60,506 nt of DNA from a virus. Both the position numbers and the translations under genes were made by a program. This document shows, piece after piece, positions 36,745 through 45,842 of this stretch (the first letter of the stretch is position 1; every line of letters begins with the position of its first letter). The notes beneath the pieces were generated by a model that was not told the origin of the DNA, did not search any database, and saw only the letters and a list, made by a program, of their open reading frames with translations. The stretch spans positions 1-60,506 of the IMG/VR virus record IMGVR_UViG_3300036800_000125. One strand, 5' to 3'.

Positions 36745-37229
36745 TGGGATTTATCATCGTCGTCGATGTGGGTGATCAGGGGCCGGTATTTGACGGTCGC
36801 TGGGAGGGCATCATGTCCGCCTACGATCGTCATGTTGAGGATCACATCGGGGACATTGCGGTCCATAGGATTCGTACCTACCTGCCGACGCAGTACATGT
36901 ACCTTGGGTTCAATGGTGGCGATCCGGTTCACAACCCCGTCCCAAAGGATGCCGGGTATCTAGTTGCCCATGTTGTATCTCACCGGGACACCACGGACGC
37001 CGTCTTGGTGACGGATGGCGGATACCCCGGGATGATCTATGGTCCTTGGATCGAGGGTGTTGGCCCGGGCAACTTGTACTTCGGTATGGCAGGAAGAGCA
37101 GCGCGCGGTCTTTCCCCGCGCTTCCCTGGCTACCATGCTTTCCAGAAGATCAGCTTTGAGCTGAATATGGAGGCGGCCGACCTCGCCCAGGAAGAACTAC
37201 CACCGTACCTGGCGGCGCTCAATGAATAA
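36744..37229 (+). CDS. Minor capsid / head-tail joining protein
   Basis: 161 residues, overlapping the connector stop as TGATG. A small alpha/beta protein with an insert IYGPWIEG, as in actinophage minor capsid proteins that follow the connector, and a helical acidic end. Assigned by position and weak motif likeness. Confidence 0.55.
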   Translation: MGFIIVVDVGDQGPVFDGRWEGIMSAYDRHVEDHIGDIAVHRIRTYLPTQYMYLGFNGGDPVHNPVPKDAGYLVAHVVSHRDTTDAVLVTDGGYPGMIYGPWIEGVGPGNLYFGMAGRAARGLSPRFPGYHAFQKISFELNMEAADLAQEELPPYLAALNE

Positions 37230-37240
37230 CGAGGCTCCAT

Positions 37241-37660
37241 ATGGCACAGCATGAGGTCAAGCTCTCTGAGGACTCGATCGCCGAGATCCGAAAATTGCGA
37301 GCCGAGGTCAGGGCAATGCGAACCGTTGTGACGGCACGGAGGATGCCTCACGGATGGCTTCGGATCGTGATCAAGGATTTGGAGACCAACCCGCACACGC
37401 AGTACAAGGTGCACTATTACGGAATGCTGTACTGGCTGGTTAACTTCCCTGCCGTGGCGCTATTGTTCTTCTTTGCACCGAGCGTCTGGCTCAAGTGGGG
37501 AATTTTCATTACGCTGTTTTACAGCATCTATGCGAACTTCGCGACGGACTACGGCGCGATGTCTTCAGCGATGGCCGCCTTCGGGCAGGATCCATTGCCG
37601 GAGATCCCATCATCGGCTCATGTGGAGGCAAAGAGCGATGGACAGCCTGAAGTGTCTTGA
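37241..37660 (+). CDS. Membrane protein within the head-tail genes
   Basis: 139 residues. A charged helical start (AEIRKLRAEVRAMRTVVTARR) leads to two hydrophobic helices near 68-80 and 86-98 (VNFPAVALLFFFAPSVW, GIFITLFYSIYAN). ATG behind CGAGGCTCCAT. An unusual place for a membrane protein; function unknown. Confidence 0.62.
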   Translation: MAQHEVKLSEDSIAEIRKLRAEVRAMRTVVTARRMPHGWLRIVIKDLETNPHTQYKVHYYGMLYWLVNFPAVALLFFFAPSVWLKWGIFITLFYSIYANFATDYGAMSSAMAAFGQDPLPEIPSSAHVEAKSDGQPEVS

Positions 37661-37910
37661 GTGTGTTACCGAGTACCTCCTTCGCGTGGCTACGCTCGAG
37701 GAGGGCACGCTAGAGCCAGGAGAGCCGCATTACTCATGGTCTGAGGTCGAGGACGCCGAAACGATGGTTCCGTCATGGCAGCAGAACATAGTCGGGCCCG
37801 GACAGATGGTAGTCGCCTGCGTTGCCGTTCCCGCCTGCCTCAAGCACATCAAGATACAGAAGCCGACGCCGCAGCAGATGGCCAGCCGTAACGGGCTGAT
37901 CGTTTCCTAG
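37638..37910 (+). CDS. Hypothetical protein, 90 residues
   Basis: ATG behind GGAGGCAAAGAGCG, 23 bases inside the preceding gene. CLEC at the start and further Cys (VVACVAVPACLKH) could bind metal. Position suggests a head-tail or tail completion role, not shown by sequence. Confidence 0.6.
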   Translation: MDSLKCLECVTEYLLRVATLEEGTLEPGEPHYSWSEVEDAETMVPSWQQNIVGPGQMVVACVAVPACLKHIKIQKPTPQQMASRNGLIVS

Positions 37911-37923
37911 GAAGGAGCCGACA

Positions 37924-38400
37924 TTGCCTGCAGTCTTTAACGATGCGGCGATCAACGAGGTGATCGATAAGATCATCAGCTATGCGTTGGCCAGCGGCCG
38001 GTTTGACAGCGTTAACGGTCACGAACCAAAATCGGCTCCGGGCAACAATGTCACGTTCGCATTGTGGGTGCAGTCAATAAACCCGGCACGACTGAGTGGC
38101 CAGGCTGCGACGTCGATTGTTGTGCTGTTCCAGGGCAGAGTCTACATCCCGTTCACACAGATGCCGTATGACATGATCGATCCACAGGTACTGGCTGCGG
38201 TGACTGACCTGATGGGAACGTTCAGCGGCGACTTCGACTTCGGAGGGGTAGCGGATGTACGGGAGGTAGACTTGCTCGGAGCGAACGGTACAAAACTCTC
38301 TGCTAACGCCGGGTATGTAGAGATAGATCGGAGGATGTACCGTATCATGACAATCAACATCCCTATCGTTATCAACGATGCATTTGTGCAGGTGGCGTGA
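37924..38400 (+). CDS. Probable tail terminator protein
   Basis: 158 residues, TTG start behind AAGGAGC. N-terminal helix INEVIDKIISYALASG followed by an alpha/beta body (VTFALWVQSINPAR, TSIVVLFQGRVYI), the pattern of phage tail-terminator/joining proteins. Directly precedes the tail tube gene, as expected. Confidence 0.55.
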   Translation: MPAVFNDAAINEVIDKIISYALASGRFDSVNGHEPKSAPGNNVTFALWVQSINPARLSGQAATSIVVLFQGRVYIPFTQMPYDMIDPQVLAAVTDLMGTFSGDFDFGGVADVREVDLLGANGTKLSANAGYVEIDRRMYRIMTINIPIVINDAFVQVA

Positions 38401-39356
38401 TGGCAAAGCAATCGGGCCTCGGAGACAACATCTACGTTGGCGGCTATGACCTGTCCGGCGACGTCACCTCGATCGACAAGATCAGCGGCCCAACGGCGCT
38501 CCTCGAGGCGACGACCATTAAGCAGCTCGCTGAGTCTAGGCTCCCGGGCAAGCGTGATGGCAACATGCAGTTCACTACGTTGTTCGATAACACCGGGACC
38601 ACGAATACACCGTCCGTTCCGGCGACCACCGTGGTGCAGCTCAATACCAATACCTGGCCCGTGTTCGTGACGATTACTGGCGGCGCACTCACGTTCGTCT
38701 TCGTCAACGGAGTCCAGGTTGGTACGACAGCAGGTACCTATGTAGTTCCGGCCGGTCAGGGGATATCGATCACCTACTCCTCGGCTCCAACCTGGGCCTG
38801 GTCTGGGGTACTAGCCGAGCACAATGCGTTGTCGGTGCTTCCCCGGACAGATGTGGTAGCCAGCTATCTACGCGGAAATGCGCTGGGGAATCCGGCAGCT
38901 TGCTGCAACGGTGTCCAGCTGAACTACGATGGCACAAGAGACAACACTGGTCAGCTGACGATGCAAACCGAAATTGATGCTGATGGGTTCGGAGTCGAGT
39001 GGGGGTATCAGCTAACGGCTGGCCTCCGGGCTGACACCGCGGCTACGGTGGGTGCAGCCTACGATGACACGAGCGGGTCTGGCGGTACCGCCTTCGGAGC
39101 CCAGGCATACCTCCAACTCGTGGCGCTGGTCGGTACGAACGTGGATGTGTCCATTACCCATGCGACCACCTCGGGTGGCAGCTACACCCCGCTCATCGAC
39201 TTCGGCAGCAAGACAACGCGCGGCTCGTTCCGCGGATCGGTTAGCAATATTACGGCCGTCAATGAGTTTCTCAAGGTGGTAACGACTGGAACTTTCACCT
39301 ACGCACAGTTCGCCGTGGTGTTTGTACGTAACCTAGCGGCGGGGAAGGTGTTCTAG
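38400..39356 (+). CDS. Major tail (tube) protein
   Basis: 318 residues. AKQSGLGDNIYVGGYDLSGD at the start, with the SGDV..I and later beta-strand pattern, is typical of actinophage major tail proteins. The middle (about 65-130) carries an inserted Ig-like domain (VFVTITGGALTFVFVNGVQVG). ATG in TGATG; a GTG one codon earlier is an alternative. Confidence 0.75.
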   Translation: MAKQSGLGDNIYVGGYDLSGDVTSIDKISGPTALLEATTIKQLAESRLPGKRDGNMQFTTLFDNTGTTNTPSVPATTVVQLNTNTWPVFVTITGGALTFVFVNGVQVGTTAGTYVVPAGQGISITYSSAPTWAWSGVLAEHNALSVLPRTDVVASYLRGNALGNPAACCNGVQLNYDGTRDNTGQLTMQTEIDADGFGVEWGYQLTAGLRADTAATVGAAYDDTSGSGGTAFGAQAYLQLVALVGTNVDVSITHATTSGGSYTPLIDFGSKTTRGSFRGSVSNITAVNEFLKVVTTGTFTYAQFAVVFVRNLAAGKVF

Positions 39357-39842
39357 ATGTCGCACATGGTTCAGGTACCGTTCGGTCGGGCGATGGTCAG
39401 CCGTCTCGCTCCGGATGCCGGTCCCGAGCATTTCAAGACATTCACATGGTCCGCTCCGGTTCGGACACACTGGCGTCCCGCTACATGCGAGGAGTACAAG
39501 TGTGACGGCATCGTCCATGGGTTCGTAACCACAGTCGACACGAGCACGGACCGAGGAAGGAAGCAGTATCACTTCCTAACGCACGACAAGGAGCGAACGC
39601 ACAGCATGCAGCGGGTCGGTCCAACACTGTTCAAGTTCATTTACAAGCCGGGGAATCCATGCTTCAACCGAGAAGGTCATCGCGTGCCGATTGGTCGTCC
39701 GCCGTTCTATCTGGTGAGCGGTGGCGACTGGCGCGGTAACCCGCGTAGAATCCAAACGCTCTACCATCGCCGACCAGAGGACTGGGTCGACCAGTTCGCC
39801 AACCACCAGAATGATATAGCAGAAGCCTTCCGGAGAGGATAA
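39357..39842 (+). CDS. Conserved tail-region protein, 161 residues
   Basis: ATG directly after the tail tube stop. CEEYKCDGIVHGF, GRKQYHFLTHDKERTH and a late RVPIGRPPFYLVSGGDWRG are recurrent features of an actinophage tail-region protein family without assigned role. Basic and aromatic. Confidence 0.6.
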   Translation: MSHMVQVPFGRAMVSRLAPDAGPEHFKTFTWSAPVRTHWRPATCEEYKCDGIVHGFVTTVDTSTDRGRKQYHFLTHDKERTHSMQRVGPTLFKFIYKPGNPCFNREGHRVPIGRPPFYLVSGGDWRGNPRRIQTLYHRRPEDWVDQFANHQNDIAEAFRRG

Positions 39843-39846
39843 TACC

Positions 39847-40275
39847 ATGGCAAAGACTAGCGGCCTTGGCGGCGTCATCATCGTTCAGGATGCCGTTCCG
39901 ACCGCGAGGACCATCACCAACGACATCACAAACTACTCGTTCACCACACCTCGCAACACCCAGGACACCACCGGCGTCGACAAGTTCGCCAACGAGCGCC
40001 TGCTCCTGCTCGCGGACTATACCGTGACGCTGAACGGCGTGTTCAACACCGCGGCCAACCAGTCGCACGACGTGTTCAAGACGGTCACCTCAACGTCGGT
40101 CACGCGCAGCGTGGAGATCGACCCGATCGGCGCGAGCTCCGGGATGCCGACCCTGGTCAACAATTGTCTGCTCACCGATTACCAGATCACCCGTGCCAAC
40201 ACGGGCGAGCTCACCTTCCAGGTTCCCGGCTCGCTCGCGGACGGTACCGTTCCGGCCTGGGCAACTCACGCATAA
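39847..40275 (+). CDS. Second tail-tube-like protein
   Basis: 142 residues. Starts MAKTSGLGGVIIV, echoing the major tail protein, and the body (LLLLADYTVTLNGVFNTAANQSHDVF...LTDYQITRANTGELTFQV) has the tube-protein strand pattern. ATG behind GGAGAGGATAATACC. One of the two is the main tube; the other may cap it or make a mixed tube. Confidence 0.6.
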   Translation: MAKTSGLGGVIIVQDAVPTARTITNDITNYSFTTPRNTQDTTGVDKFANERLLLLADYTVTLNGVFNTAANQSHDVFKTVTSTSVTRSVEIDPIGASSGMPTLVNNCLLTDYQITRANTGELTFQVPGSLADGTVPAWATHA

Positions 40276-40302
40276 CCGACTCTTTCTGTAACGGAGGCTA
40301 CA

Positions 40303-40737
40303 GTGGGATTCACACCGGAACCGACGATCCTCAAGATCGTCTTTGACGAGGACACTCCGTTGCACGGCTTGGTGATCCGTGCCAGGCCTTGCACGATTGG
40401 CGAGTGGAACCAGCTTCTCTCGGGAGCGGACGATGAAATCAAGACGGGAAAGGAACGTGTAGAGAACGAGGACAAGCTGGCCAGCGTCTTCCTAGAACAC
40501 GCTGTAAGCTGGGACCTGGAGATCCCTCCGGGGACTCCGGTTCCGCTGACTCTTGATGGGTGGCATACCCTGGAAAGAAGCTGGGGCAATCTGATCATCA
40601 CGGCATGGCAGTTCGCCATGGTCGGCATCCCAAAAACCTCAGAGAACGGCTCGAGCTCTGGCGTACCTTTGGAGGAAGCATCACTCGGGCTGGCGAGCAT
40701 ATCGGAAAGCCTTCCGAACTGGGAAGGGCCGAACTAG
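40303..40737 (+). CDS. Tail assembly chaperone, short form (gpG-like)
   Basis: 144 residues from GTG behind GGAGGCTACA. Position just before the tape measure gene and the internal slip site identify it as the first tail chaperone. Mixed alpha/beta N-terminal domain; the C-terminal 34 residues lie after the slip site. Confidence 0.78.
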   Translation: MGFTPEPTILKIVFDEDTPLHGLVIRARPCTIGEWNQLLSGADDEIKTGKERVENEDKLASVFLEHAVSWDLEIPPGTPVPLTLDGWHTLERSWGNLIITAWQFAMVGIPKTSENGSSSGVPLEEASLGLASISESLPNWEGPN

Positions 40738-40874
40738 TCGTCGGTCTCTGTGAGAAGTTTGGGACGCTTCCTCGGGCCGGAGGCATCCTGGACCAGCCAG
40801 CAGACTTCATCAGGATGATGCAGATTGTAAGTCTTGGACGGAGAGAGGAGGGGGTAGAGGACTATGGCGAATGA
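40303..40874 (+). CDS. Tail assembly chaperone, frameshifted long form (gpGT-like)
   Basis: A -1 shift at CCCAAAA (40629-40635) joins the first 111 codons to the overlapping frame 40635-40874, giving about 190 residues. The second frame (NLRERLELWRTFGGSITRAG..., DFIRMMQIVSLG) has no good start of its own, which supports the fusion. By family knowledge the long form helps tape measure assembly. Confidence 0.75.
40629..40635 (+). promoter_or_regulatory. Programmed -1 ribosomal frameshift site
   Basis: Heptamer C CCA AAA in the zero frame of the chaperone gene (codons at 40630 and 40633), a classical X XXY YYZ slippery sequence. The -1 frame is open to 40874. Confidence 0.75.
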
Positions 40875-43800
40875 AGTGGAAATTCGCATCACCGCGAACG
40901 ACATGACTGGACCTGCATTTGCAGGTGCGATGGGTCGCCTGTCCGCACTCAAGAAGGCGGCGGATGATGTCGCTGGTGACAGGCAAATGCAGTTCAATAT
41001 CGGTGATGCGATGGCCAAGCTCGCCGCGCTGAAGGCGCTTGCTAGCGGAATCAGCCTGGGTAAGGTGGATAGTAGCGCGCTCGGGGCCTCGCTCACCGCT
41101 CTCCGCTCCAAGATTCAATCGCTGGGTATCGCCGACCTAGCTGACGTTAATGTTCAGCCAGGTCGGCTGATGACTCAGCTGCAGCTAATCAAGCGACTGA
41201 TCACCCAGGCAGGAATTTCCGATGTCCTCGACTTTAACCTGACGCCTGCTGACCTGACTTCTCAGCTGGAAAAGCTTGGCCACATGCAGTATGAGGTCCC
41301 GGTCAAGTTTGATGTATCTCACATGCCTAATCTAGGCGATATCGGATCAGAGCAGTTTACGATTCCGATCAAGTTTGATGTATCAAAGATCCCGGTCTTC
41401 GGACAGACCGGGACGGTTATCAACATACTGCAGCATGGCCAAACCATGCCGATCCTCGATATCCCGGCCAACATTGATATCAAGAACATTCCGGTTGTTG
41501 GCGCGACACAGAACATCAACAAGGGGAATAGTGCCAGCAATATCCTCCAGGTCGTCGCAGCAGAGAAGGCGCTTCAAGCCGCGAACGAGGCGGTCGCCCA
41601 TTCGGCTTCGGATGCGGATGTTCAGCTGAGTCCTCTGATGCAGAGGATGCTTGCCCTGGCGGCCGATGTTGACTCCGGAACCAAGTACATGGGCGGCTTC
41701 GGAGATGCGCTTGTTTCCCTTCTCCCGTATCTTGGCATGCTTTCAACGGTGATACTTGCTAACTCTTCCGGCCTCCGTGGCTGGGGTAGTGCAATAACTA
41801 CGGTAGCAACAAATATCGGATCAGGGCTTCTAGTAAGTACAATAGCTGCCGGCAATGCGATCAAGAACCTTGACGACAATATATCTCTTGGCATACCGAT
41901 GTGGCAGTCGGCCGGTAATCTATGGTTTGGTCTTGGCGGCCATATCCAGTTGTTCGCCGGTGCACTAACCCATGTTGGCATTCCGGCCTTTATCTCGACT
42001 GCTTCTGGCCTTCATCTGCTTACCGATGGTATCATCGAAGTTGGTGCAACTCTGATCCCGGCCATCATTGGTCTTGGTGCGTTTGCTGCTGCAGCTGTTG
42101 ATACCACCAATGTAATTCAGAACCATTTCAAGAATATGAATATTGCAATCGATGCGACCGGTAAGACTGTTTACCCGTTGACCGGATCGTTTTCTGCAAT
42201 GAACAAGGCAGCCCAGCCCGAGGTATACGTCTTGCTTGGCGAAGGGCTGCAAGTTGTAAACAAGAATGCAGGAATACTGCAGACAATCGCCCTCGCGGCC
42301 GGTAAATCTCTTGACGATCTCGGTGCACGTTTCACCTACGCGATGACGAGCGGCGGTGGGTTCGGTACTTTCATGAAGAATTCGGCTACCGACCTTTCTG
42401 GCTGGGGTACCCTGATCGGGAACATCGGCGGGATCATCGGAAACTTCCTCAAGGTGATGCCTGGGTATGCCGAGATCATCCTGAATGTCGCGAACGCGGT
42501 GACACACCTAGCAGAGAACATTACCGGCTCTGGGCTAGGCCAGGGAATCCTTTCCGTCGCCCTGGCGATGCATGGTTTTATCCTGTACGCGGGTCTTATT
42601 GGCACCGGCGCAGCTGTCCTGATTTCCCGGACGCTCCCCGCGCTCGCGCTTGGAATTTACAAAGTTGGAGCGGCATTCGATGTCATGGGTGCAAGTTCTG
42701 TAGCTGGTGCACTCAAGGGGTTCGCTGTGCAGGCAGAGGATGCCGCTACACTCCCATGGGGATGGATAACGCTTGCGGCAGCTGGTATTGGGGTATTGGT
42801 TTATCAATTCCTTAATGCAAAGAGCGCAGCCCAGCAGTTCGCTGATGCAGCCCAGAAGACTATCGAGCAGACTAAGCTATCTAGTCTTGGCAATACGTTG
42901 TCATACAGCATGATGGGTTATGCAGCAGCTCTTGGCCAGGCTACGGCGCAGACGACGAAACTTCAGGCAGCTACCGCTCACACTCAGCTGGTTGATGTTG
43001 GGAAAAGCGTTCAGCAAGTTACGGTTTACTCAGCAGCTACATATACGGCTATGCAAAACGTTTCCGACTACGCAGCTGCTCTTAATGTTGCCAGGCAGGA
43101 CCAAGCTACATACAATTCAAATCTAGCGATGGCTGCGAAAGTATTCGGTAGCAATCAGGCTGCTCTTGCCGCCCTAACGAATGCCGGCATCACCAGCACT
43201 CAGATGCTCACGACGAGCAAGCAGCAAATGGCCGAGAATATCATCGAGGCTCAAGCGTACAATGATGCTCTTCGGGCACTCACCAATGGAACCGGTGAGT
43301 ATGGTGCGATGATAAATGCGTTGTCTGGTCCGGAACAGTATCTTGGCGATTTCCTAAAGAACATACAGACGGCCACTGCAGCTCAGGACGCCGCAATGGC
43401 GATCGTTACTGCAGGCGTCACGGCATTCGATACATACGGCCAGGGGCTTCATACTATTGGCGTCAACGCCGCCGTTGCGGGTGCATCAATCGGCGGTCTG
43501 AACGATCAGAGTTTTGCACTGAATGCTTCGTTTTATGCCGAGGAGACGAATGCACAGAAGGTCATCGATGCCCTAGAGCAGCAAGAAACATCGGCTAAGA
43601 ACATGACTGCGGCAACAGCGACCATGGCTAGTGAGCTGCTTTTTAATGCAGGCAGCAATAATACGGCACGGGCTTCAATTGTTGCCATGATTAATAACGC
43701 TCTCGGGCCCGGTACCGTCAGCCTTCAGACGCTGAATACCTGGGTTGGCAAGAACAGTACATCGTTTCAAGGGCTTAGCACTATTATCGATCAGGCATCC

Positions 43801-45111
43801 GTGAAAGCAGGAACACTAGCCAACATTCTGCAGACTCAGCTGAATGCTCAGTTCCAGGCAGACTTGCTTCAGTCTTCCGGCGCAACGACCGCGATGAAGA
43901 ACTTCACGGATGCGATCGTCAATAGCGGCAATAATAGCAATGCAACAAAAAACGCACGAGCGACATTGATCGGCGATCTTGAGAAAACCGGGATGTCTGC
44001 TACGGATGCCAAGAACTATGTGAATAATTTGCAGACACAGATCGATAGTCTGCATGGCAAGTCGGTTTCCGTCACCACGCCAAATGCTCCAAATGCCAAG
44101 CAGCAAGTGCTTGACTTGAACAACAGCATTCTACATCTGCAGAATCACACATCCATCGTACGTGTTGTGGGCCAAGGGTCGGGTGCGATTACCGCGACGG
44201 AAAACATCTTCGGGATGAAAACCCAGAAACTGGGAAGCCTGACATTCGTTGCAGGGGGCGGCCCGATCAAGGGCCAGGGAGGCCCTAAGCAGGACAACCT
44301 GCCCGTTATGGCTTCCGCTGGTGAGTGGATGATGCAGGCTAGCGCCGTCGACAAGTACGGCACTGGGTTCATGGCCGCTGTCAATGCTGGCAAGTATGCC
44401 AACGGTGGCCTGATAAATACTAACCAGTTCGCTGGTGCATCGACCTGGATGGGCAACGATGGGTCGGCGTTCATCAAGGGCGCGGCTAACGCCGGGGCGC
44501 CAGCGCTGATGAGCGCGTTCCTGGCAGCAGCGGCCAAACAAGCAGCAGCAATGGCTGCCGCTTCAGTTCCGACGATCGCAACGGCAGGAAGCAGCGGCGG
44601 GATTATCGCTACCATGATGAGGAACATGGCCGCCGCTCGTGGATGGACTGGTACACAGTGGAGTGCGCTATACGACGTGGAAATGCGCGAGGCCGGGTTC
44701 AACATGACTGCGACCAACCCGACGTCCGGTGCCTATGGCCTCGCTCAGTTCATCAATGGCCCAAGCGAGTATGCACAGTATGGCGGAAACAGCACGACGG
44801 CAACCGGCCAGATTACCGGCATGCTCAACTACATCGCTCAGCGATACGGCAATCCAATAAATGCCTGGGCTCACGAGCAGGCGTATAACTGGTATGACCA
44901 TGGCGGCATCCTCAAGCCGGGTGCGACCATGGCCTACAACGGGACCGGCCAGAACGAGTACGTGGTCGGTCCCCAGGGTCTTACCGTCGGGCTTCAGGTC
45001 GCGAGCGGCGGAAGCTCAGCCTTTGAGTCGTTCATGCTCGAGATGATAAGGAACTTTGTCCGTATCAAGGGCGGCGGAAACGTCCAGACAGCATTCGGAA
45101 GGAATAAGTAA
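40864..45111 (+). CDS. Tape measure protein with lysozyme-like domain
   Basis: 1415 residues, the length that sets the tail. N-terminal coiled and beta-repeat region (IPIKFDVSKIP-like repeats near 140-215), hydrophobic helices (about 285-420 and 540-640), a long Ala/Gln/Asn-rich helical body, and near 1240-1350 a transglycosylase-type domain (WSALYDVEMREAG with the catalytic Glu about 1272, SGAYGLAQFI). The latter could open peptidoglycan at infection. It overlaps the chaperone end by 11 bases. Confidence 0.92.
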   Translation: MANEVEIRITANDMTGPAFAGAMGRLSALKKAADDVAGDRQMQFNIGDAMAKLAALKALASGISLGKVDSSALGASLTALRSKIQSLGIADLADVNVQPGRLMTQLQLIKRLITQAGISDVLDFNLTPADLTSQLEKLGHMQYEVPVKFDVSHMPNLGDIGSEQFTIPIKFDVSKIPVFGQTGTVINILQHGQTMPILDIPANIDIKNIPVVGATQNINKGNSASNILQVVAAEKALQAANEAVAHSASDADVQLSPLMQRMLALAADVDSGTKYMGGFGDALVSLLPYLGMLSTVILANSSGLRGWGSAITTVATNIGSGLLVSTIAAGNAIKNLDDNISLGIPMWQSAGNLWFGLGGHIQLFAGALTHVGIPAFISTASGLHLLTDGIIEVGATLIPAIIGLGAFAAAAVDTTNVIQNHFKNMNIAIDATGKTVYPLTGSFSAMNKAAQPEVYVLLGEGLQVVNKNAGILQTIALAAGKSLDDLGARFTYAMTSGGGFGTFMKNSATDLSGWGTLIGNIGGIIGNFLKVMPGYAEIILNVANAVTHLAENITGSGLGQGILSVALAMHGFILYAGLIGTGAAVLISRTLPALALGIYKVGAAFDVMGASSVAGALKGFAVQAEDAATLPWGWITLAAAGIGVLVYQFLNAKSAAQQFADAAQKTIEQTKLSSLGNTLSYSMMGYAAALGQATAQTTKLQAATAHTQLVDVGKSVQQVTVYSAATYTAMQNVSDYAAALNVARQDQATYNSNLAMAAKVFGSNQAALAALTNAGITSTQMLTTSKQQMAENIIEAQAYNDALRALTNGTGEYGAMINALSGPEQYLGDFLKNIQTATAAQDAAMAIVTAGVTAFDTYGQGLHTIGVNAAVAGASIGGLNDQSFALNASFYAEETNAQKVIDALEQQETSAKNMTAATATMASELLFNAGSNNTARASIVAMINNALGPGTVSLQTLNTWVGKNSTSFQGLSTIIDQASVKAGTLANILQTQLNAQFQADLLQSSGATTAMKNFTDAIVNSGNNSNATKNARATLIGDLEKTGMSATDAKNYVNNLQTQIDSLHGKSVSVTTPNAPNAKQQVLDLNNSILHLQNHTSIVRVVGQGSGAITATENIFGMKTQKLGSLTFVAGGGPIKGQGGPKQDNLPVMASAGEWMMQASAVDKYGTGFMAAVNAGKYANGGLINTNQFAGASTWMGNDGSAFIKGAANAGAPALMSAFLAAAAKQAAAMAAASVPTIATAGSSGGIIATMMRNMAAARGWTGTQWSALYDVEMREAGFNMTATNPTSGAYGLAQFINGPSEYAQYGGNSTTATGQITGMLNYIAQRYGNPINAWAHEQAYNWYDHGGILKPGATMAYNGTGQNEYVVGPQGLTVGLQVASGGSSAFESFMLEMIRNFVRIKGGGNVQTAFGRNK

Positions 45112-45311
45112 TGCATCCAGCAGTAGAGCAGATCCTGCGGCACTTCGAGTACGATCACCTACCTGAGCGATTGCAGTGGGTATCCAAGCCATTTCGTCGT
45201 CTGGCTCATGATCTGGCTGATCAGCTCGAAGGGCCCGAGCTTATCGTAGGGCTTCGCAAGCTTCTCGAGGCCAAAGACTGCATGGTTCGTGCAGCTCTAG
45301 ATAAGGAGTAG
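45111..45311 (+). CDS. Acb2-like compact helical protein
   Basis: 66 residues, ATG overlapping the tape measure stop. The pattern F.Y.HLP..LQ.VSKPF..LA..L...L.GPE...GLRKLLEAKD..VRAAL describes two helices in a hairpin, close in length and layout to Acb2/Tad1-type sponges that bind cyclic nucleotides and block CBASS or Thoeris defence. It is common in actinophages and conserved as a unit. The assignment is by pattern only; a virion or tail role is the alternative given its position. Confidence 0.5.
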   Translation: MHPAVEQILRHFEYDHLPERLQWVSKPFRRLAHDLADQLEGPELIVGLRKLLEAKDCMVRAALDKE

Positions 45312-45314
45312 GAA

Positions 45315-45794
45315 ATGGCCGTTACCTCGCACGTCTATCCCAAGGCACAGGACGCGATCAACAAGAAGACCATCAGTCTGACTGGAGACACGTTCAAGGT
45401 TGGCCTTTGCACCGGAGATGCATCGGCATGGACGAGTACGCAGCAGGCTTACCAGTACATCTCCGATATCACCGGGGCTTACACCGAGGTTGTTACCGGC
45501 GGCGGTTACACATCTGGTTATTCTGGACGCGTGACGCTATCTACCCTAACGCTAACGATCACCGGGAACAAGGAGGTATGGACCTGTACTAGCCCGGCTC
45601 CGATCAGTTTCGGGTCATCAACAACGATTTCAGCTCGGTGTATGTTCGTGGCTGACTACACCATCGGATCAACCGATGCGAACACCCCGGTTGTCGCAAT
45701 AATCGACTTCGGTGGTACTGTAGCATCGACCGCTGGAGCATATACATACACCGTTGATGCCGTAAACGGCCTTGCATACTGGAATGCCGTCTAA
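45315..45794 (+). CDS. Minor tail protein, beta-rich, 159 residues
   Basis: ATG behind AAGGAGTAGGAA. Follows the pattern of a widespread phage tail-tip/fibre-associated family: Y...A...I..KTISLTGDTFKVGL, GGYTSGYSGRVTLSTLTLTI, ARCMFVADYT, VAIIDFGG. Role in the tail tip is inferred from position. Confidence 0.6.
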   Translation: MAVTSHVYPKAQDAINKKTISLTGDTFKVGLCTGDASAWTSTQQAYQYISDITGAYTEVVTGGGYTSGYSGRVTLSTLTLTITGNKEVWTCTSPAPISFGSSTTISARCMFVADYTIGSTDANTPVVAIIDFGGTVASTAGAYTYTVDAVNGLAYWNAV

Positions 45795-45842
45795 TTCCCT
45801 GCAAGAGAATGAAGCCATAGCCATAGCCCAGTTTGGATCCTG

